NCBI RefSeq assembly: GCF_004118285.1
Contig: NZ_SDHY01000001.1
Span: 310,001-374,000 of the forward strand
Direction: 5' to 3'
DNA: 64,000 nucleotides
DNA from: Aquirufa rosea
GTDB lineage: Bacteria; Bacteroidota; Bacteroidia; Cytophagales; Spirosomataceae
The notes under the pieces are model-generated. The model was not told the origin of the DNA. It saw nothing but the letters and a program-made list of their open reading frames with translations, and searched no databases. Positions 8,438 to 16,773 of the stretch are shown here, one piece after another. Made by a program: the position numbers and the translations under genes. Each line of letters starts with the position of its first letter. Position 1 is the first letter of the stretch.

Positions 8438-9781
8438 ATGACAACACAAAAACCAACTTGGATACCGCTGCTTGTTTTATTAGCTGTTGCGGTGCTTGCA
8501 TTGTTTACTGATCTTCCAGGCTCTATTCCTACGGAAGGAATTGACACAGGTGACACAGCCTGGCTAATTGTAGCTTCTGGATTGGTATTATTAATGACAC
8601 CTGGTCTTGCTTACTTCTATGGAGGTATGGTAAATCATAAAAATGTCATCTCAACCATGTTGCAATCTTTCATCGCGATGGGAGTAATTAGTGTGATTTG
8701 GGTAGTATTTGGGTTCAGTTTAGCCTTTGGAGATTCTATTGGCGGATGGATTGGTGATCCAACCACCTTTTTTATGTTCAACCATGTATTTGATCATAAA
8801 TTATCTCTAGGCTCTGCCGACCAAATCAAGTTCACTATTCCTTTTGCCTTATTTGCTTTCTTTCAAATGAAATTTGCGGTAATCACTCCTGCATTAATTT
8901 CTGGAGCATTAGCCGAGAGAATCAACTTTAAGGCCTATGTATTATTCATGGTATTGTTCTGTATTTGTGTGTATTCTCCTTTAGCACACTGGACATGGCA
9001 TCCAGATGGATTCTTATTTAACTTAGGAGTCTTGGATTTTGCCGGAGGAACGGTCGTACACATGTCTGCAGGTTGGGCTGCTTTGGCGGGTGCCTTATAC
9101 TTGCGCCGCAGAAAATCACATATTGAATCCAATATTTTACCTCCAGCAAACATTCCATATGTATTGTTAGGAACCGCTTTACTTTGGTTTGGATGGTTCG
9201 GTTTCAACGCCGGATCTGCTCTTGGAGCTAATTCTCTTTCAGTTTCTGCCTTCGCAACTACACACATTGCTGCCGCAGCGGCTGGTTTATCTTGGATTTT
9301 ATTTGATGTAACTCGTGGTAAAAAAGTATCTGCATTAGGTTTTTGTATCGGTGCAGTGGTTGGATTAGTGGCAATTACTCCTGCAGCTGGATTCGTAACT
9401 TTACCGGTTGCCATTTTCATAGGTGTAATTTCAGCCATGGTATCTAACATCATTGCTCACTGGAGAGCATCATCCAACTTGGATGATACATTGGATGTAT
9501 TCCCTTGCCATGGAGTAGGTGGAATGATGGGCATGTTGTTGACAGGTATATTCGCTACTAGCGCAGTTAACTCAGCTGTAGCTGCCAACGGTTTATTTTA
9601 CGGAGAAACTGAATTATTCGTGAAACACATTTTAGCACTAGCCATTGTTTCTGCTTTTGCCTTTGGTGTTTCCTACATCCTCTTAATTGTTACAGACAAA
9701 ATTATTCCATTGCGTGTAAACGAAGAGGAAGAAAGATTAGGATTAGATATTTCGCAGCACGACGAATCGATTTCGGAATAA
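8438..9781 (+). CDS. amt: Ammonium transporter Amt
   Basis: An inner-membrane ammonium channel of 447 residues with about eleven or twelve hydrophobic helices. Family signatures include TPGLAYFYGGMV in the first third, the first pore histidine in GTVVHMSAGWAAL, WFGWFGFNAGSAL, and the second pore histidine in PCHGVGGMMG. There is a charged cytosolic tail after the last helix, where a PII protein would bind. No glnK gene is in the window. It forms an operon with the upstream porin and is followed by two tandem hairpins. Nearby glutamine synthetases support a nitrogen-assimilation role. Confidence 0.96.
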   Translation: MTTQKPTWIPLLVLLAVAVLALFTDLPGSIPTEGIDTGDTAWLIVASGLVLLMTPGLAYFYGGMVNHKNVISTMLQSFIAMGVISVIWVVFGFSLAFGDSIGGWIGDPTTFFMFNHVFDHKLSLGSADQIKFTIPFALFAFFQMKFAVITPALISGALAERINFKAYVLFMVLFCICVYSPLAHWTWHPDGFLFNLGVLDFAGGTVVHMSAGWAALAGALYLRRRKSHIESNILPPANIPYVLLGTALLWFGWFGFNAGSALGANSLSVSAFATTHIAAAAAGLSWILFDVTRGKKVSALGFCIGAVVGLVAITPAAGFVTLPVAIFIGVISAMVSNIIAHWRASSNLDDTLDVFPCHGVGGMMGMLLTGIFATSAVNSAVAANGLFYGETELFVKHILALAIVSAFAFGVSYILLIVTDKIIPLRVNEEEERLGLDISQHDESISE

Positions 9782-9792
9782 TCTAAACATAG

Positions 9793-9826
9793 ACAAAGCC
9801 GCAAGTAATGGTTCTTGTGGTTTTGT
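9793..9826 (+). terminator. First hairpin after amt
   Basis: A 13-bp stem (9793-9805 with 9814-9826) containing two G-U pairs in RNA, with an 8-base loop. It starts 11 bases after the amt stop and is followed by only a weak T stretch, so it may act with the second hairpin. Confidence 0.55.
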
Positions 9827-9833
9827 TTCAATC

Positions 9834-9868
9834 AAAAAGTCGGAGGCTATTAGTTTCCGGCTTTTTTG
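9834..9868. terminator. Second, shared terminator between amt and mtaB
   Basis: An 11-bp stem (9834-9844 with 9856-9866, one G-U pair) with an 11-base loop, A-run on the left and T-run on the right. It lies between convergent amt and mtaB and can work in both directions. Confidence 0.8.
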
Positions 9869-9870
9869 TT

Positions 9871-11196
9871 TTACACCAAATGTTCGATTAAAATTTCAGC
9901 ACGCACCAAACCTTCCTCATCAATGGATTTGTACCTAACTGGCTGAATAGTGTTGATTAATAGGGGATCATAAGGAACTCTAACCCTCACGTAATTTTCA
10001 GAAAAACCCTCCATATAACCATCTGAGGATGCTTCCTCAAATAAAACTTTACCTTTCCGACCTAATTGTGATTCATAAAATGCCCTGCGTTTTTTATCAG
10101 AAAGAATATGCAACATTTTGGACCTTTCAGCTTTTACTTTAACATCTACTTTGGGTTGAATATCCACGGCGTAGGTATTGGCTCTTTCTGAGTAGGTAAA
10201 AACGTGCAAATAAGAAACGTCCAGTTCGTTTAAAAACTGATAGGTTTCTTTAAACATTTCTTCCGTTTCACCTGGGTGACCCACAATGACATCCACCCCA
10301 ATACAAGCATGGGGCATTTGCGATTTTATTTCTTTGACACGCTCTGCATACAATTCCCTTTGGTACCTGCGCTTCATAAGTCGTAAGACGGCATTGGAAC
10401 CTGATTGCAGAGGAACATGAAAATGAGGAACAAAGTGCTTAGAAGTAGCCAAAAAGGACAATAATTCACTATGCAATAAATTAGGTTCAATAGATGAAAT
10501 CCTAAAACGATTCATCTCTTGCTGAGAATCTAAAGCTTTTACTAAGGAAAAAAAAGATTCGACACGTTTACCATTTTGAATACCAAAATCACCTATATTC
10601 ACTCCTGTCAGCACCACTTCTTTTACGCCTTTTTCAGCAATTTCTTTGACCAAACCCAATACATTTTCAATACTACTGGATCGACTTTGTCCGCGAGCCA
10701 AAGGAATAGTACAATAGGAGCAAGGGTAATCACATCCATCCTGAACCTTTAAAAAGGTTCTCGTCCGATCATTAACGGAATAGGAGGCATGGTAATCCAA
10801 ATCATAACGAATTTCAGAAGCTATAATTTTTGGCAAAGACTTTCTTTGCTCAGCCACAAAATAAGGTTCTATCAACTCGGGCAATTTAAACTTCTCATTA
10901 GCCCCCAGCACTAAATCAACCCCAGAAATTTCTACTATTTCTTGGGGTTTCAACTGGGCATAGCAACCCATAACAACGACCACCGACTCCGGATTGATTT
11001 TTTTAGCTTCTTTAACTACCTTCTTACATTTTTTATCTGCCTGATCTGTCACACTGCAGGTATTAATGACAAATAAATCAGGCGATTGCAGAAATTCTAC
11101 TCGATTAAAACCCATAGGTTCTAGAGAACGAGCAATGGTACTGGATTCAGCAAAGTTTAATTTACAGCCTAGTGTATAGAAAGCTATTTTTTTCAT
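9871..11196 (-). CDS. mtaB: tRNA t6A37 methylthiotransferase MtaB
   Basis: A radical-SAM enzyme that converts t6A to ms2t6A at position 37 of ANN-decoding tRNAs. It has 441 residues from the ATG at 11194-11196; a frame four codons longer would need a TTG. The N-terminal methylthiotransferase domain begins FYTLGCKLNFAES, with cysteines that bind the second cluster (NTCSVTDQADKKC, MGCYAQ). The radical-SAM cysteines are in DGCDYPCSYCTIP around residue 155. A C-terminal TRAM-like part follows. The NTCSVTD motif and lack of a MiaB-type extension favour MtaB over MiaB or RimO. Its stop lies beside the shared terminator with amt. Confidence 0.93.
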   Translation of the reverse strand: MKKIAFYTLGCKLNFAESSTIARSLEPMGFNRVEFLQSPDLFVINTCSVTDQADKKCKKVVKEAKKINPESVVVVMGCYAQLKPQEIVEISGVDLVLGANEKFKLPELIEPYFVAEQRKSLPKIIASEIRYDLDYHASYSVNDRTRTFLKVQDGCDYPCSYCTIPLARGQSRSSSIENVLGLVKEIAEKGVKEVVLTGVNIGDFGIQNGKRVESFFSLVKALDSQQEMNRFRISSIEPNLLHSELLSFLATSKHFVPHFHVPLQSGSNAVLRLMKRRYQRELYAERVKEIKSQMPHACIGVDVIVGHPGETEEMFKETYQFLNELDVSYLHVFTYSERANTYAVDIQPKVDVKVKAERSKMLHILSDKKRRAFYESQLGRKGKVLFEEASSDGYMEGFSENYVRVRVPYDPLLINTIQPVRYKSIDEEGLVRAEILIEHLV

Positions 11197-11212
11197 AAAC
11201 GATAACAAGCTG

Positions 11213-11220
11213 CAAATTTA
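11213..11220 (-). promoter_or_regulatory. Candidate -7 element for mtaB
   Basis: Reads TAAATTTG on the minus strand, a perfect TAnnTTTG, 16 bases before the mtaB ATG and directly after the glnA terminator. No TTG at the usual distance was found. Confidence 0.35.
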
Positions 11221-11224
11221 AAAC

Positions 11225-11252
11225 AAAAATGGCGGATAAATCCGCCATTTTT
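11225..11252 (-). terminator. Intrinsic terminator of glnA
   Basis: A 12-bp perfect stem (11225-11236 with 11241-11252) with a four-base loop, followed on the minus strand by a T-rich tract. It lies 29 bases beyond the glnA stop codon and separates glnA from mtaB. Confidence 0.88.
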
Positions 11253-11281
11253 AATCTAATATAGTTTAATCAGCCCCCAAA

Positions 11282-12295
11282 TTAAAATTTGGCTGATTTT
11301 ACTGTTTTGATAATTCTAGATGCAACTTTATATGGATCTGCAGCTGAGTTAGGACGACGATCTTCTAACCAACCTTTCCAGCCTCTTTCTACTGTAGCGA
11401 TTGGAATACGAATAGAAGCTCCGCGATCTGAAACACCATATGAGAACTGATGAATCGACTGCGTTTCATGCTTTCCAGTTAATCGCAAATGATTATCAGC
11501 ACCATATACTTCAATATGCTCCTTCACTACTGGTTCAAATGCCGAGCAGATAGCGTCATAAGTAGCTTTTTCGCCACAAGTACGTAAAGCTGTATTGGAG
11601 AAATTAGCATGCATACCAGAACCATTCCAATCCAACTCTCCCAAAGGCTTACAATGCCAGTTGATAGAAACACCATATTTCTCACCCAATCTTTCCAATA
11701 AATATCGAGCTACCCAAATCTGATCACCAGCCTCTTTGGCACCTTTAGCGAATATCTGGAATTCCCATTGTCCTGCAGCCACTTCTGCATTGATACCTTC
11801 TACATTCAATCCTGCGTCTAAACAAATATCTAAATGCTCCTCAACAATCTCTCTACCATAGGCATTTTTTGCTCCTACAGAACAATAATAAGGACCCTGA
11901 GGTGCAGGAAAACCGTTGGCAGGGAAGCCTAATGGTTTATTGGTCTCTGGATCCCACAAGAAATATTCCTGCTCAAAACCAAACCAAAAATCATTATCAT
12001 CATCTTCAATAGTAGCCCTTCCATTACTCTCATGTGGGGTACCATCTGAATTTAAAACTTCACACATTACTAAATAAGCATTTTTTCTAGCGGGATCTGG
12101 GCAAATGAAAACTGGTTTCAGTAAACAATCTGAAGATCCACCTGGTGCTTGTTCAGTAGAAGAACCATCAAAGCACCAAACATCACAATCTTCTAAACGA
12201 CCACTGAAGTTATTTTCAATCTTGGTTTTAGAACGTAAACTCTGAGTAGGTTTATAACCGTCAAGCCAAATGTATTCTAGTTTAGATTTTGCCAT
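11282..12295 (-). CDS. glnA: Glutamine synthetase type II (eukaryote-like)
   Basis: Makes glutamine from glutamate, ammonia and ATP. The 337-residue length and motifs mark the short GSII class common in eukaryotes and in part of the Bacteroidota: WCFDGSSTEQAPGGSSD, AEVAAGQWEFQI, GSGMHANFS, and the C-terminal RPNSAADPYKV. GSI-type adenylylation features are absent, as expected for this class. It is transcribed divergently from the type III enzyme glnN across a 244-base region and has a good promoter (12347-12376) and its own terminator. With the nearby amt gene it forms an ammonium-assimilation cluster. Gene symbol is by function; glnII would also fit. Confidence 0.94.
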   Translation of the reverse strand: MAKSKLEYIWLDGYKPTQSLRSKTKIENNFSGRLEDCDVWCFDGSSTEQAPGGSSDCLLKPVFICPDPARKNAYLVMCEVLNSDGTPHESNGRATIEDDDNDFWFGFEQEYFLWDPETNKPLGFPANGFPAPQGPYYCSVGAKNAYGREIVEEHLDICLDAGLNVEGINAEVAAGQWEFQIFAKGAKEAGDQIWVARYLLERLGEKYGVSINWHCKPLGELDWNGSGMHANFSNTALRTCGEKATYDAICSAFEPVVKEHIEVYGADNHLRLTGKHETQSIHQFSYGVSDRGASIRIPIATVERGWKGWLEDRRPNSAADPYKVASRIIKTVKSAKF

Positions 12296-12346
12296 AATTT
12301 TAAACGTGTTTTTGTTAAAAATTCATTTTTTGTGTCAAATACAATG

Positions 12347-12376
12347 CAAAAATAAACCTGTTTTTATTAAAAACAA
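12347..12376 (-). promoter_or_regulatory. Promoter of glnA
   Basis: On the minus strand, TTG (12374-12376) is followed after exactly 19 bases by TATTTTTG (12347-12354). This is a full match to the Bacteroidota -33/-7 promoter. The predicted leader is about 45 bases. Confidence 0.6.
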
Positions 12377-12480
12377 TTATTTTACATAAAAAATATACAA
12401 TTTTAAAGCACATAAACTTAGACATAAAAAACATGACAATTATTAGAAATTGCAAATAGTCTAGGAAAAAGACCATGATT

Positions 12481-12514
12481 TTGTTTCATCTAAATTACAA
12501 AAATCCTATTTTTA
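12481..12514 (+). promoter_or_regulatory. Candidate promoter of glnN
   Basis: TTG at 12481-12483, a 23-base spacer, then TATTTTTA at 12507-12514 (seven of eight positions of TAnnTTTG). The ATG of glnN is 25 bases downstream. Confidence 0.4.
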
Positions 12515-12539
12515 CGTTCTTGATAACCAAATTTCAACC

Positions 12540-14747
12540 ATGGCAATAACTAGATTCAAAGCCCTTGAATTAGCTCAAAGTAGAGCTAGCGCTGTTGTAA
12601 AAATTCCTACTGAAAAAGTAAGCGATTTTTATGGAAACATGACATTTAATGATGAGGTAATGCGCTCATTATTATCTCCTGAAGCATATCTTAAGATAAC
12701 TACTGCAATTAATACAGGATCTAAAATTGACCGTGATGCAGCAGATGAAGTAGCTGCTGCTATGAAATCTTGGGCTATCTCCAAAGGTGCAACCCATTAT
12801 ACACACTGGTTTCAACCATTAACAGGTACTACAGCAGAGAAACATGATTCCTTCTTTGATATTGATTTCGGTTCTGGTAAAGCGGTTGAAAAATTCAAAG
12901 GTTCGGCATTAGTACAACAAGAGCCAGATGCTTCTTCTTTCCCCAATGGGGGAATTCGTTCCACATTTGAGGCTCGTGGATATACGGGATGGGATCCTTC
13001 ATCTCCAGCCTTCATTATGGAAAATGCAGCAGGTACGGCTACTTTATGTATTCCTTCTGTATTTGTTTCCTATACAGGTGAGGCGCTAGATTACAAAACT
13101 CCCTTATTGAAATCTATTGAATTAATTGATAAAGCTGCAACCGCCGTTGTAAAAGAATATTTTAACCGCGATGTCACCAAGGTTATTCCAACAGTAGGTA
13201 TCGAACAAGAATATTTCCTAGTAGATGAAGCTCTTTACAATGCTCGTCCTGATCTAATGATGGCAGGTAGAACGGTATTTGGACATGCACCAGCCAAAGG
13301 TCAACAGCTGGAAGACCATTATTTTGGTTCAATTCCAACACGTGTTAATGCCTTCATGGTGGATTTTGAAATTGAAGCTTTGAAATTAGGTATGCCTGTT
13401 CGTACCCGTCACAACGAGGTAGCTCCAGCACAATTTGAAGTAGCCCCGACATTTGAAGAAGCAAACTTGGCTTGTGACCACAATGCATTATTGATGGATT
13501 TAATGTCTAAAGTAGCAGTTAAACACAAGCTAAAGGTTTTATTCCATGAAAAACCATTTGCTGGTATCAATGGATCAGGAAAGCACAATAACTGGGCTTT
13601 AGGAACTGATACAGGTGTTAACTTACTAGGACCTTCATCTAAGCCAAAAGAGAATCTTCGCTTCTTGACTTTCTTCGTCAACGTTGTGAAGGCGGTTCAT
13701 GATAATGCAGATTTATTACGTGCTTCTATTGCTTCTTCAGGTAATGAGCACCGATTAGGAGCCAATGAGGCACCACCAGCTATCGTTTCTGTTTTCTTAG
13801 GTTCAACCATGAACAATGTTTTGGATGACTTAGAAAACATGAAAGATATTGAGGAGTTTCAATTGGAAAAAGGGGATAATGTATATTTAAAATTAGGTAT
13901 CAACAAAATTCCATCACTTATTTTAGACAATACAGATCGTAACAGAACTTCTCCTTTTGCATTTACTGGAAATAAATTTGAATTCCGTGCCGTAGGTTCT
14001 TCAGCCAACTCAGCTGCGCCTATGACCGTTTTAAATACTATCGTAGCTAATCAATTAATCCTGTTCCGTAAGGAGGTAGATGCTATACTAGATAAAGGAG
14101 TTAAGAAAGAATTGGCTATTATGGACGTGTTGAAACGTTATGCTAAAGAATCCAAGAAAATCCGTTTTGAAGGAAATGGTTATTCTGATGAGTGGGTTAC
14201 AGAAGCCGAGAAGAGAGGCTTATCTAATTTAAAATCTACTCCAGAGGCTTTGGCAGTATATACTCGTCCGGAATCCATAGAACTATTCACGAAATACGGC
14301 ATCTATTCTAAAGAAGAAATGCATGCCCGTTATGAAATTGAATTGGAGAATTACATTAAAAAAATTCAAATTGAGTCGCGAGTATTAGGAGATATGGCCA
14401 TTAACCATGTGGTATCTACTTCTTTAAAATACCAAACTCAATTGGTTGAGAATGTAAAAGGACAAAAAGAAATCGGTATTGACCCTCAATATTATGCTCC
14501 TACAGTAGAGATGATAAAGAAAATATCCGAATACACCTCTAAAATTGTATTATTACAAAACGAAATGACTGAGGCAAGAAAAGAAGCGAATAATATAGAA
14601 AATATAGAAGAAAGAGCTTACTTGTACGGCTCTAAGGTTAAAAGCTACTTTGAGGACATTCGTTATGCAGTTGATAAACTTGAGCTAATTATCGATGACG
14701 ATGAGTGGCCATTACCAAAGTACAGAGAATTATTAATGATTAAATAG
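12540..14747 (+). CDS. glnN: Glutamine synthetase type III
   Basis: The large GSIII form, 735 residues, making glutamine from glutamate and ammonia. Diagnostic segments are RHNEVAPAQFEVAP, HEKPFAGINGSGKHNNWALGT, SSGNEHRLGANEAPPA and NRTSPFAFTGNKFEFRAVGSS. The C-terminal third is the helical extension typical of the class. It is divergent from the type II enzyme, so the strain has two non-homologous-class synthetases side by side. A conserved-looking gene of unknown function begins 10 bases after its stop. GSIII is often the nitrogen-limitation enzyme in Bacteroidota; whether that holds here is inference. Confidence 0.95.
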   Translation: MAITRFKALELAQSRASAVVKIPTEKVSDFYGNMTFNDEVMRSLLSPEAYLKITTAINTGSKIDRDAADEVAAAMKSWAISKGATHYTHWFQPLTGTTAEKHDSFFDIDFGSGKAVEKFKGSALVQQEPDASSFPNGGIRSTFEARGYTGWDPSSPAFIMENAAGTATLCIPSVFVSYTGEALDYKTPLLKSIELIDKAATAVVKEYFNRDVTKVIPTVGIEQEYFLVDEALYNARPDLMMAGRTVFGHAPAKGQQLEDHYFGSIPTRVNAFMVDFEIEALKLGMPVRTRHNEVAPAQFEVAPTFEEANLACDHNALLMDLMSKVAVKHKLKVLFHEKPFAGINGSGKHNNWALGTDTGVNLLGPSSKPKENLRFLTFFVNVVKAVHDNADLLRASIASSGNEHRLGANEAPPAIVSVFLGSTMNNVLDDLENMKDIEEFQLEKGDNVYLKLGINKIPSLILDNTDRNRTSPFAFTGNKFEFRAVGSSANSAAPMTVLNTIVANQLILFRKEVDAILDKGVKKELAIMDVLKRYAKESKKIRFEGNGYSDEWVTEAEKRGLSNLKSTPEALAVYTRPESIELFTKYGIYSKEEMHARYEIELENYIKKIQIESRVLGDMAINHVVSTSLKYQTQLVENVKGQKEIGIDPQYYAPTVEMIKKISEYTSKIVLLQNEMTEARKEANNIENIEERAYLYGSKVKSYFEDIRYAVDKLELIIDDDEWPLPKYRELLMIK

Positions 14748-14757
14748 TTTGTCAATT

Positions 14758-15315
14758 ATGACACCAAGCAGCAATCCGGGGTTTTCGCCTGAAGAAATCA
14801 AACGTTTAAAAGAGCTTTGTGCTTCCGAAAAGCGTTCATTTATCATCATAGAAGACGAAGATCTTCCGGTTAGCAATGATAGAGAAATGGTCCACATACA
14901 ATTTGTGGGCCATTTTGAACAAAAGGAGGTCATCTTTGATGCCATTCTTTGTACCCTACAACTTCATTACTCCAGCTTATTGTATGAAGCTGCCGAGCGA
15001 GAAGCTATTCAACATTTTCCTCTCTATATCCCTATTGAAAATAGAGATGAAATGTATCAAGCCAACGATTCTTTGGACGAGGAGGTTGAAATGATGGTTT
15101 TGGAGATCATAGAGGAAATGGAGGAAAACGATGAAATCAAAGTAAGTGAATATGTGGAGGTAGATAAAGATTTTGATTTTGGAATCGGCCTAGAGGCTGC
15201 TTTGTATGTTCCATCCTTAACAGATGAGGTTCTTGAAAAATTCATTCTGGATTTTAACTCCAATTCATTACAATTAGACAGCTCTTTATATTCATTTAAA
15301 TCTGAAGAAGAGTAA
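14758..15315 (+). CDS. Acidic protein of unknown function between glnN and rsmE
   Basis: I do not recognise a named family. The protein has 185 residues from the ATG at 14758; a three-codon longer frame needs a TTG. It is strongly acidic, with runs such as IIEEMEENDEIK and KSEEE at the C-terminus, and has no signal peptide or membrane helix. The N-terminal part (SFIIIEDEDLP, MVHIQFVGHFEQKEVIFDAILCTLQLHYSS) looks like a folded alpha/beta domain. It lies 10 bases after glnN and its stop is 2 bases before rsmE, so it is probably translated from the same message as one or both. Coding status is well supported by spacing and codon use. Confidence 0.75.
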   Translation: MTPSSNPGFSPEEIKRLKELCASEKRSFIIIEDEDLPVSNDREMVHIQFVGHFEQKEVIFDAILCTLQLHYSSLLYEAAEREAIQHFPLYIPIENRDEMYQANDSLDEEVEMMVLEIIEEMEENDEIKVSEYVEVDKDFDFGIGLEAALYVPSLTDEVLEKFILDFNSNSLQLDSSLYSFKSEEE

Positions 15316-15317
15316 GC

Positions 15318-16034
15318 ATGAGTATTCCGGTTTTTTATGAGCCAAATCCATTGTCCAACTCTTATTTAAATGAAGAAGAATCCATTCATGCCCATCGGGT
15401 CTTGCGATTGAAAGCTGATGACCCGATTTTTATTTTAAATGGGAAAGGACAAAAATACCAAGCCCGAATTGAGGTATCACATAGTAAAAAAACGAGCTTC
15501 AAACAACTAATAGAAATAGAAAACTCCTCTTCTCCAGCTTATTCTGTTCATTTGTGGATAGCTCCTACGAAACAGATGGAGCGAATGGAATGGATGGTCG
15601 AAAAATGTGCAGAATTAGGTATTCAATCCATTGGATTTTTTCATTCTCGCTATTCAGAACGAAAAGAATTAAAGACGCATCGACTTGAAAAAATAGCTAT
15701 TTCTGCGTTGAAACAATCAAAAAATTTATTCATTACTCAAATTCAGCCAATATTGCCATTTAAGCAACTTATCCAAGAGCTTGACAAAAACACTAAGGAC
15801 CAAAAATTATTTGCCTACATCTCAAATCCACCAAGCGAAGGACTTGCCAAGTGCATTCAATTAAATCAAAGCTATCATATCTTAATCGGTCCAGAAGGTG
15901 ACTTTTCTGTGGAAGAAAGTTCAGGCTTATTAGCAAAAAAATGGATTCCATTTAGCCTTGGAAAAACTATTTTGCGCACTGAAACGGCCGGTTTAGTAGC
16001 CACTCATTCCATCCATTTTTTACATGAGGTCTAA
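15318..16034 (+). CDS. rsmE: 16S rRNA m3U1498 methyltransferase RsmE
   Basis: SPOUT-fold methyltransferase that modifies U1498 in the decoding region of 16S rRNA. The 238-residue length is normal. The N-terminal PUA-like domain contains HAHRVLRLKADDPI. The knotted C-terminal domain carries KQMERMEWMVEKCAELGI, ILIGPEGDFSVEE and SLGKTILRTETAGL, the cofactor-binding and dimer motifs. It begins 2 bases after the upstream unknown gene and its last 11 bases overlap the DUF4159 gene, which shows a tightly coupled operon. Confidence 0.95.
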   Translation: MSIPVFYEPNPLSNSYLNEEESIHAHRVLRLKADDPIFILNGKGQKYQARIEVSHSKKTSFKQLIEIENSSSPAYSVHLWIAPTKQMERMEWMVEKCAELGIQSIGFFHSRYSERKELKTHRLEKIAISALKQSKNLFITQIQPILPFKQLIQELDKNTKDQKLFAYISNPPSEGLAKCIQLNQSYHILIGPEGDFSVEESSGLLAKKWIPFSLGKTILRTETAGLVATHSIHFLHEV

Positions 16035-16683
16035 TGTATTTATATGTTTATTACTACTCTTGGGCAACATCTGTTGGGCACAAAATTCTCTTGTAAAGAT
16101 TGCTAAAGTTAAATACAAAGGGGGAGGGGATTGGTATGCCAACAAAACATCTTTGCCTAATTTGATTGCCTTTGCTAATCAACAAGCAAAATTGAATATT
16201 GATCCTAATCCAGAGACAGTTGAATTAAATAGTCCCATGCTTTGGAACTATCCTTTTATTCATATAACTGGACATGGAAATTTGGTATTTGATAAAGAGG
16301 AACAAAAAAACCTTAGACAATACTTAATAGGTGGGGGATTTTTACACATCGATGATAATTATGGTTTAGATAAGTTTATTCGTCGAGAGATGGCAAAGGT
16401 TTTTCCTGAGCTTGGCTTCGTAGAACTGCCTTTTAACCATCCTATTTATTCCCAGCCATATTCCTTTCCCAAGGGTCTGCCTAAAGTACATGAACATGAT
16501 GGAAAAGCCCCTCAAGGATTCGGTTTAATTTATCAAGGTAGATTAATTTGTTTTTATTCCTACGAATGCGATTTAGGCAATGGATGGGAAGATGAAAGTA
16601 TTTACCACGATCCCGCAGAAAAGCGCGAGGCAGCCTTAAAAATGGGCACTAATTTGCTTCACTATGCATTCATGCACCCATAA
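16024..16683 (+). CDS. Exported DUF4159 protein
   Basis: A 219-residue secreted protein. The N-terminal segment (FICLLLLLGNICWAQ) is a clear signal peptide. The remainder matches the DUF4159 pattern: VKYKGGGDWYANKTSLPNL, then HITGHGNLVF, GGFLHIDDNYG and FYSYECDLGNGWED. The domain has no established activity; its fold is thought to resemble class I glutamine-amidotransferase-like proteins. Its start overlaps the end of rsmE by 11 bases. This rsmE-DUF4159 order recurs in Bacteroidota, from general knowledge. Confidence 0.85.
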   Translation: MRSNVFICLLLLLGNICWAQNSLVKIAKVKYKGGGDWYANKTSLPNLIAFANQQAKLNIDPNPETVELNSPMLWNYPFIHITGHGNLVFDKEEQKNLRQYLIGGGFLHIDDNYGLDKFIRREMAKVFPELGFVELPFNHPIYSQPYSFPKGLPKVHEHDGKAPQGFGLIYQGRLICFYSYECDLGNGWEDESIYHDPAEKREAALKMGTNLLHYAFMHP

Positions 16684-16700
16684 CTGACAAAAATCATGAA

Positions 16701-16716
16701 AGTATATGCATATACT
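16701..16716. promoter_or_regulatory. Perfect 16-bp palindrome, candidate operator of the desaturase gene
   Basis: AGTATATGCATATACT equals its own reverse complement. It is flanked by an outer inverted repeat CATGAAA (16695-16701) and TTTCATG (16732-16738). The -7 element of the desaturase follows at 16741, which would put the palindrome centre roughly 45 bases before the start of transcription. Confidence 0.5.
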
Positions 16717-16740
16717 AGAGATTCTTAGCGATTTCATGTA

Positions 16741-16748
16741 TAAATTTG
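16741..16748 (+). promoter_or_regulatory. Candidate -7 element for the desaturase gene
   Basis: TAAATTTG, a perfect TAnnTTTG, 25 bases before the ATG. No TTG lies 17-23 bases upstream, so it may need an activator, for which the adjacent palindrome is a candidate site. Confidence 0.4.
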
Positions 16749-16773
16749 TAGTCAAATAATTATTTTTAGTTTT

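Noticed and set aside
8935-9453. 172-codon open frame antisense to amt
   Set aside because: Same reason: shadow of a clear ammonium transporter gene with no own motif.
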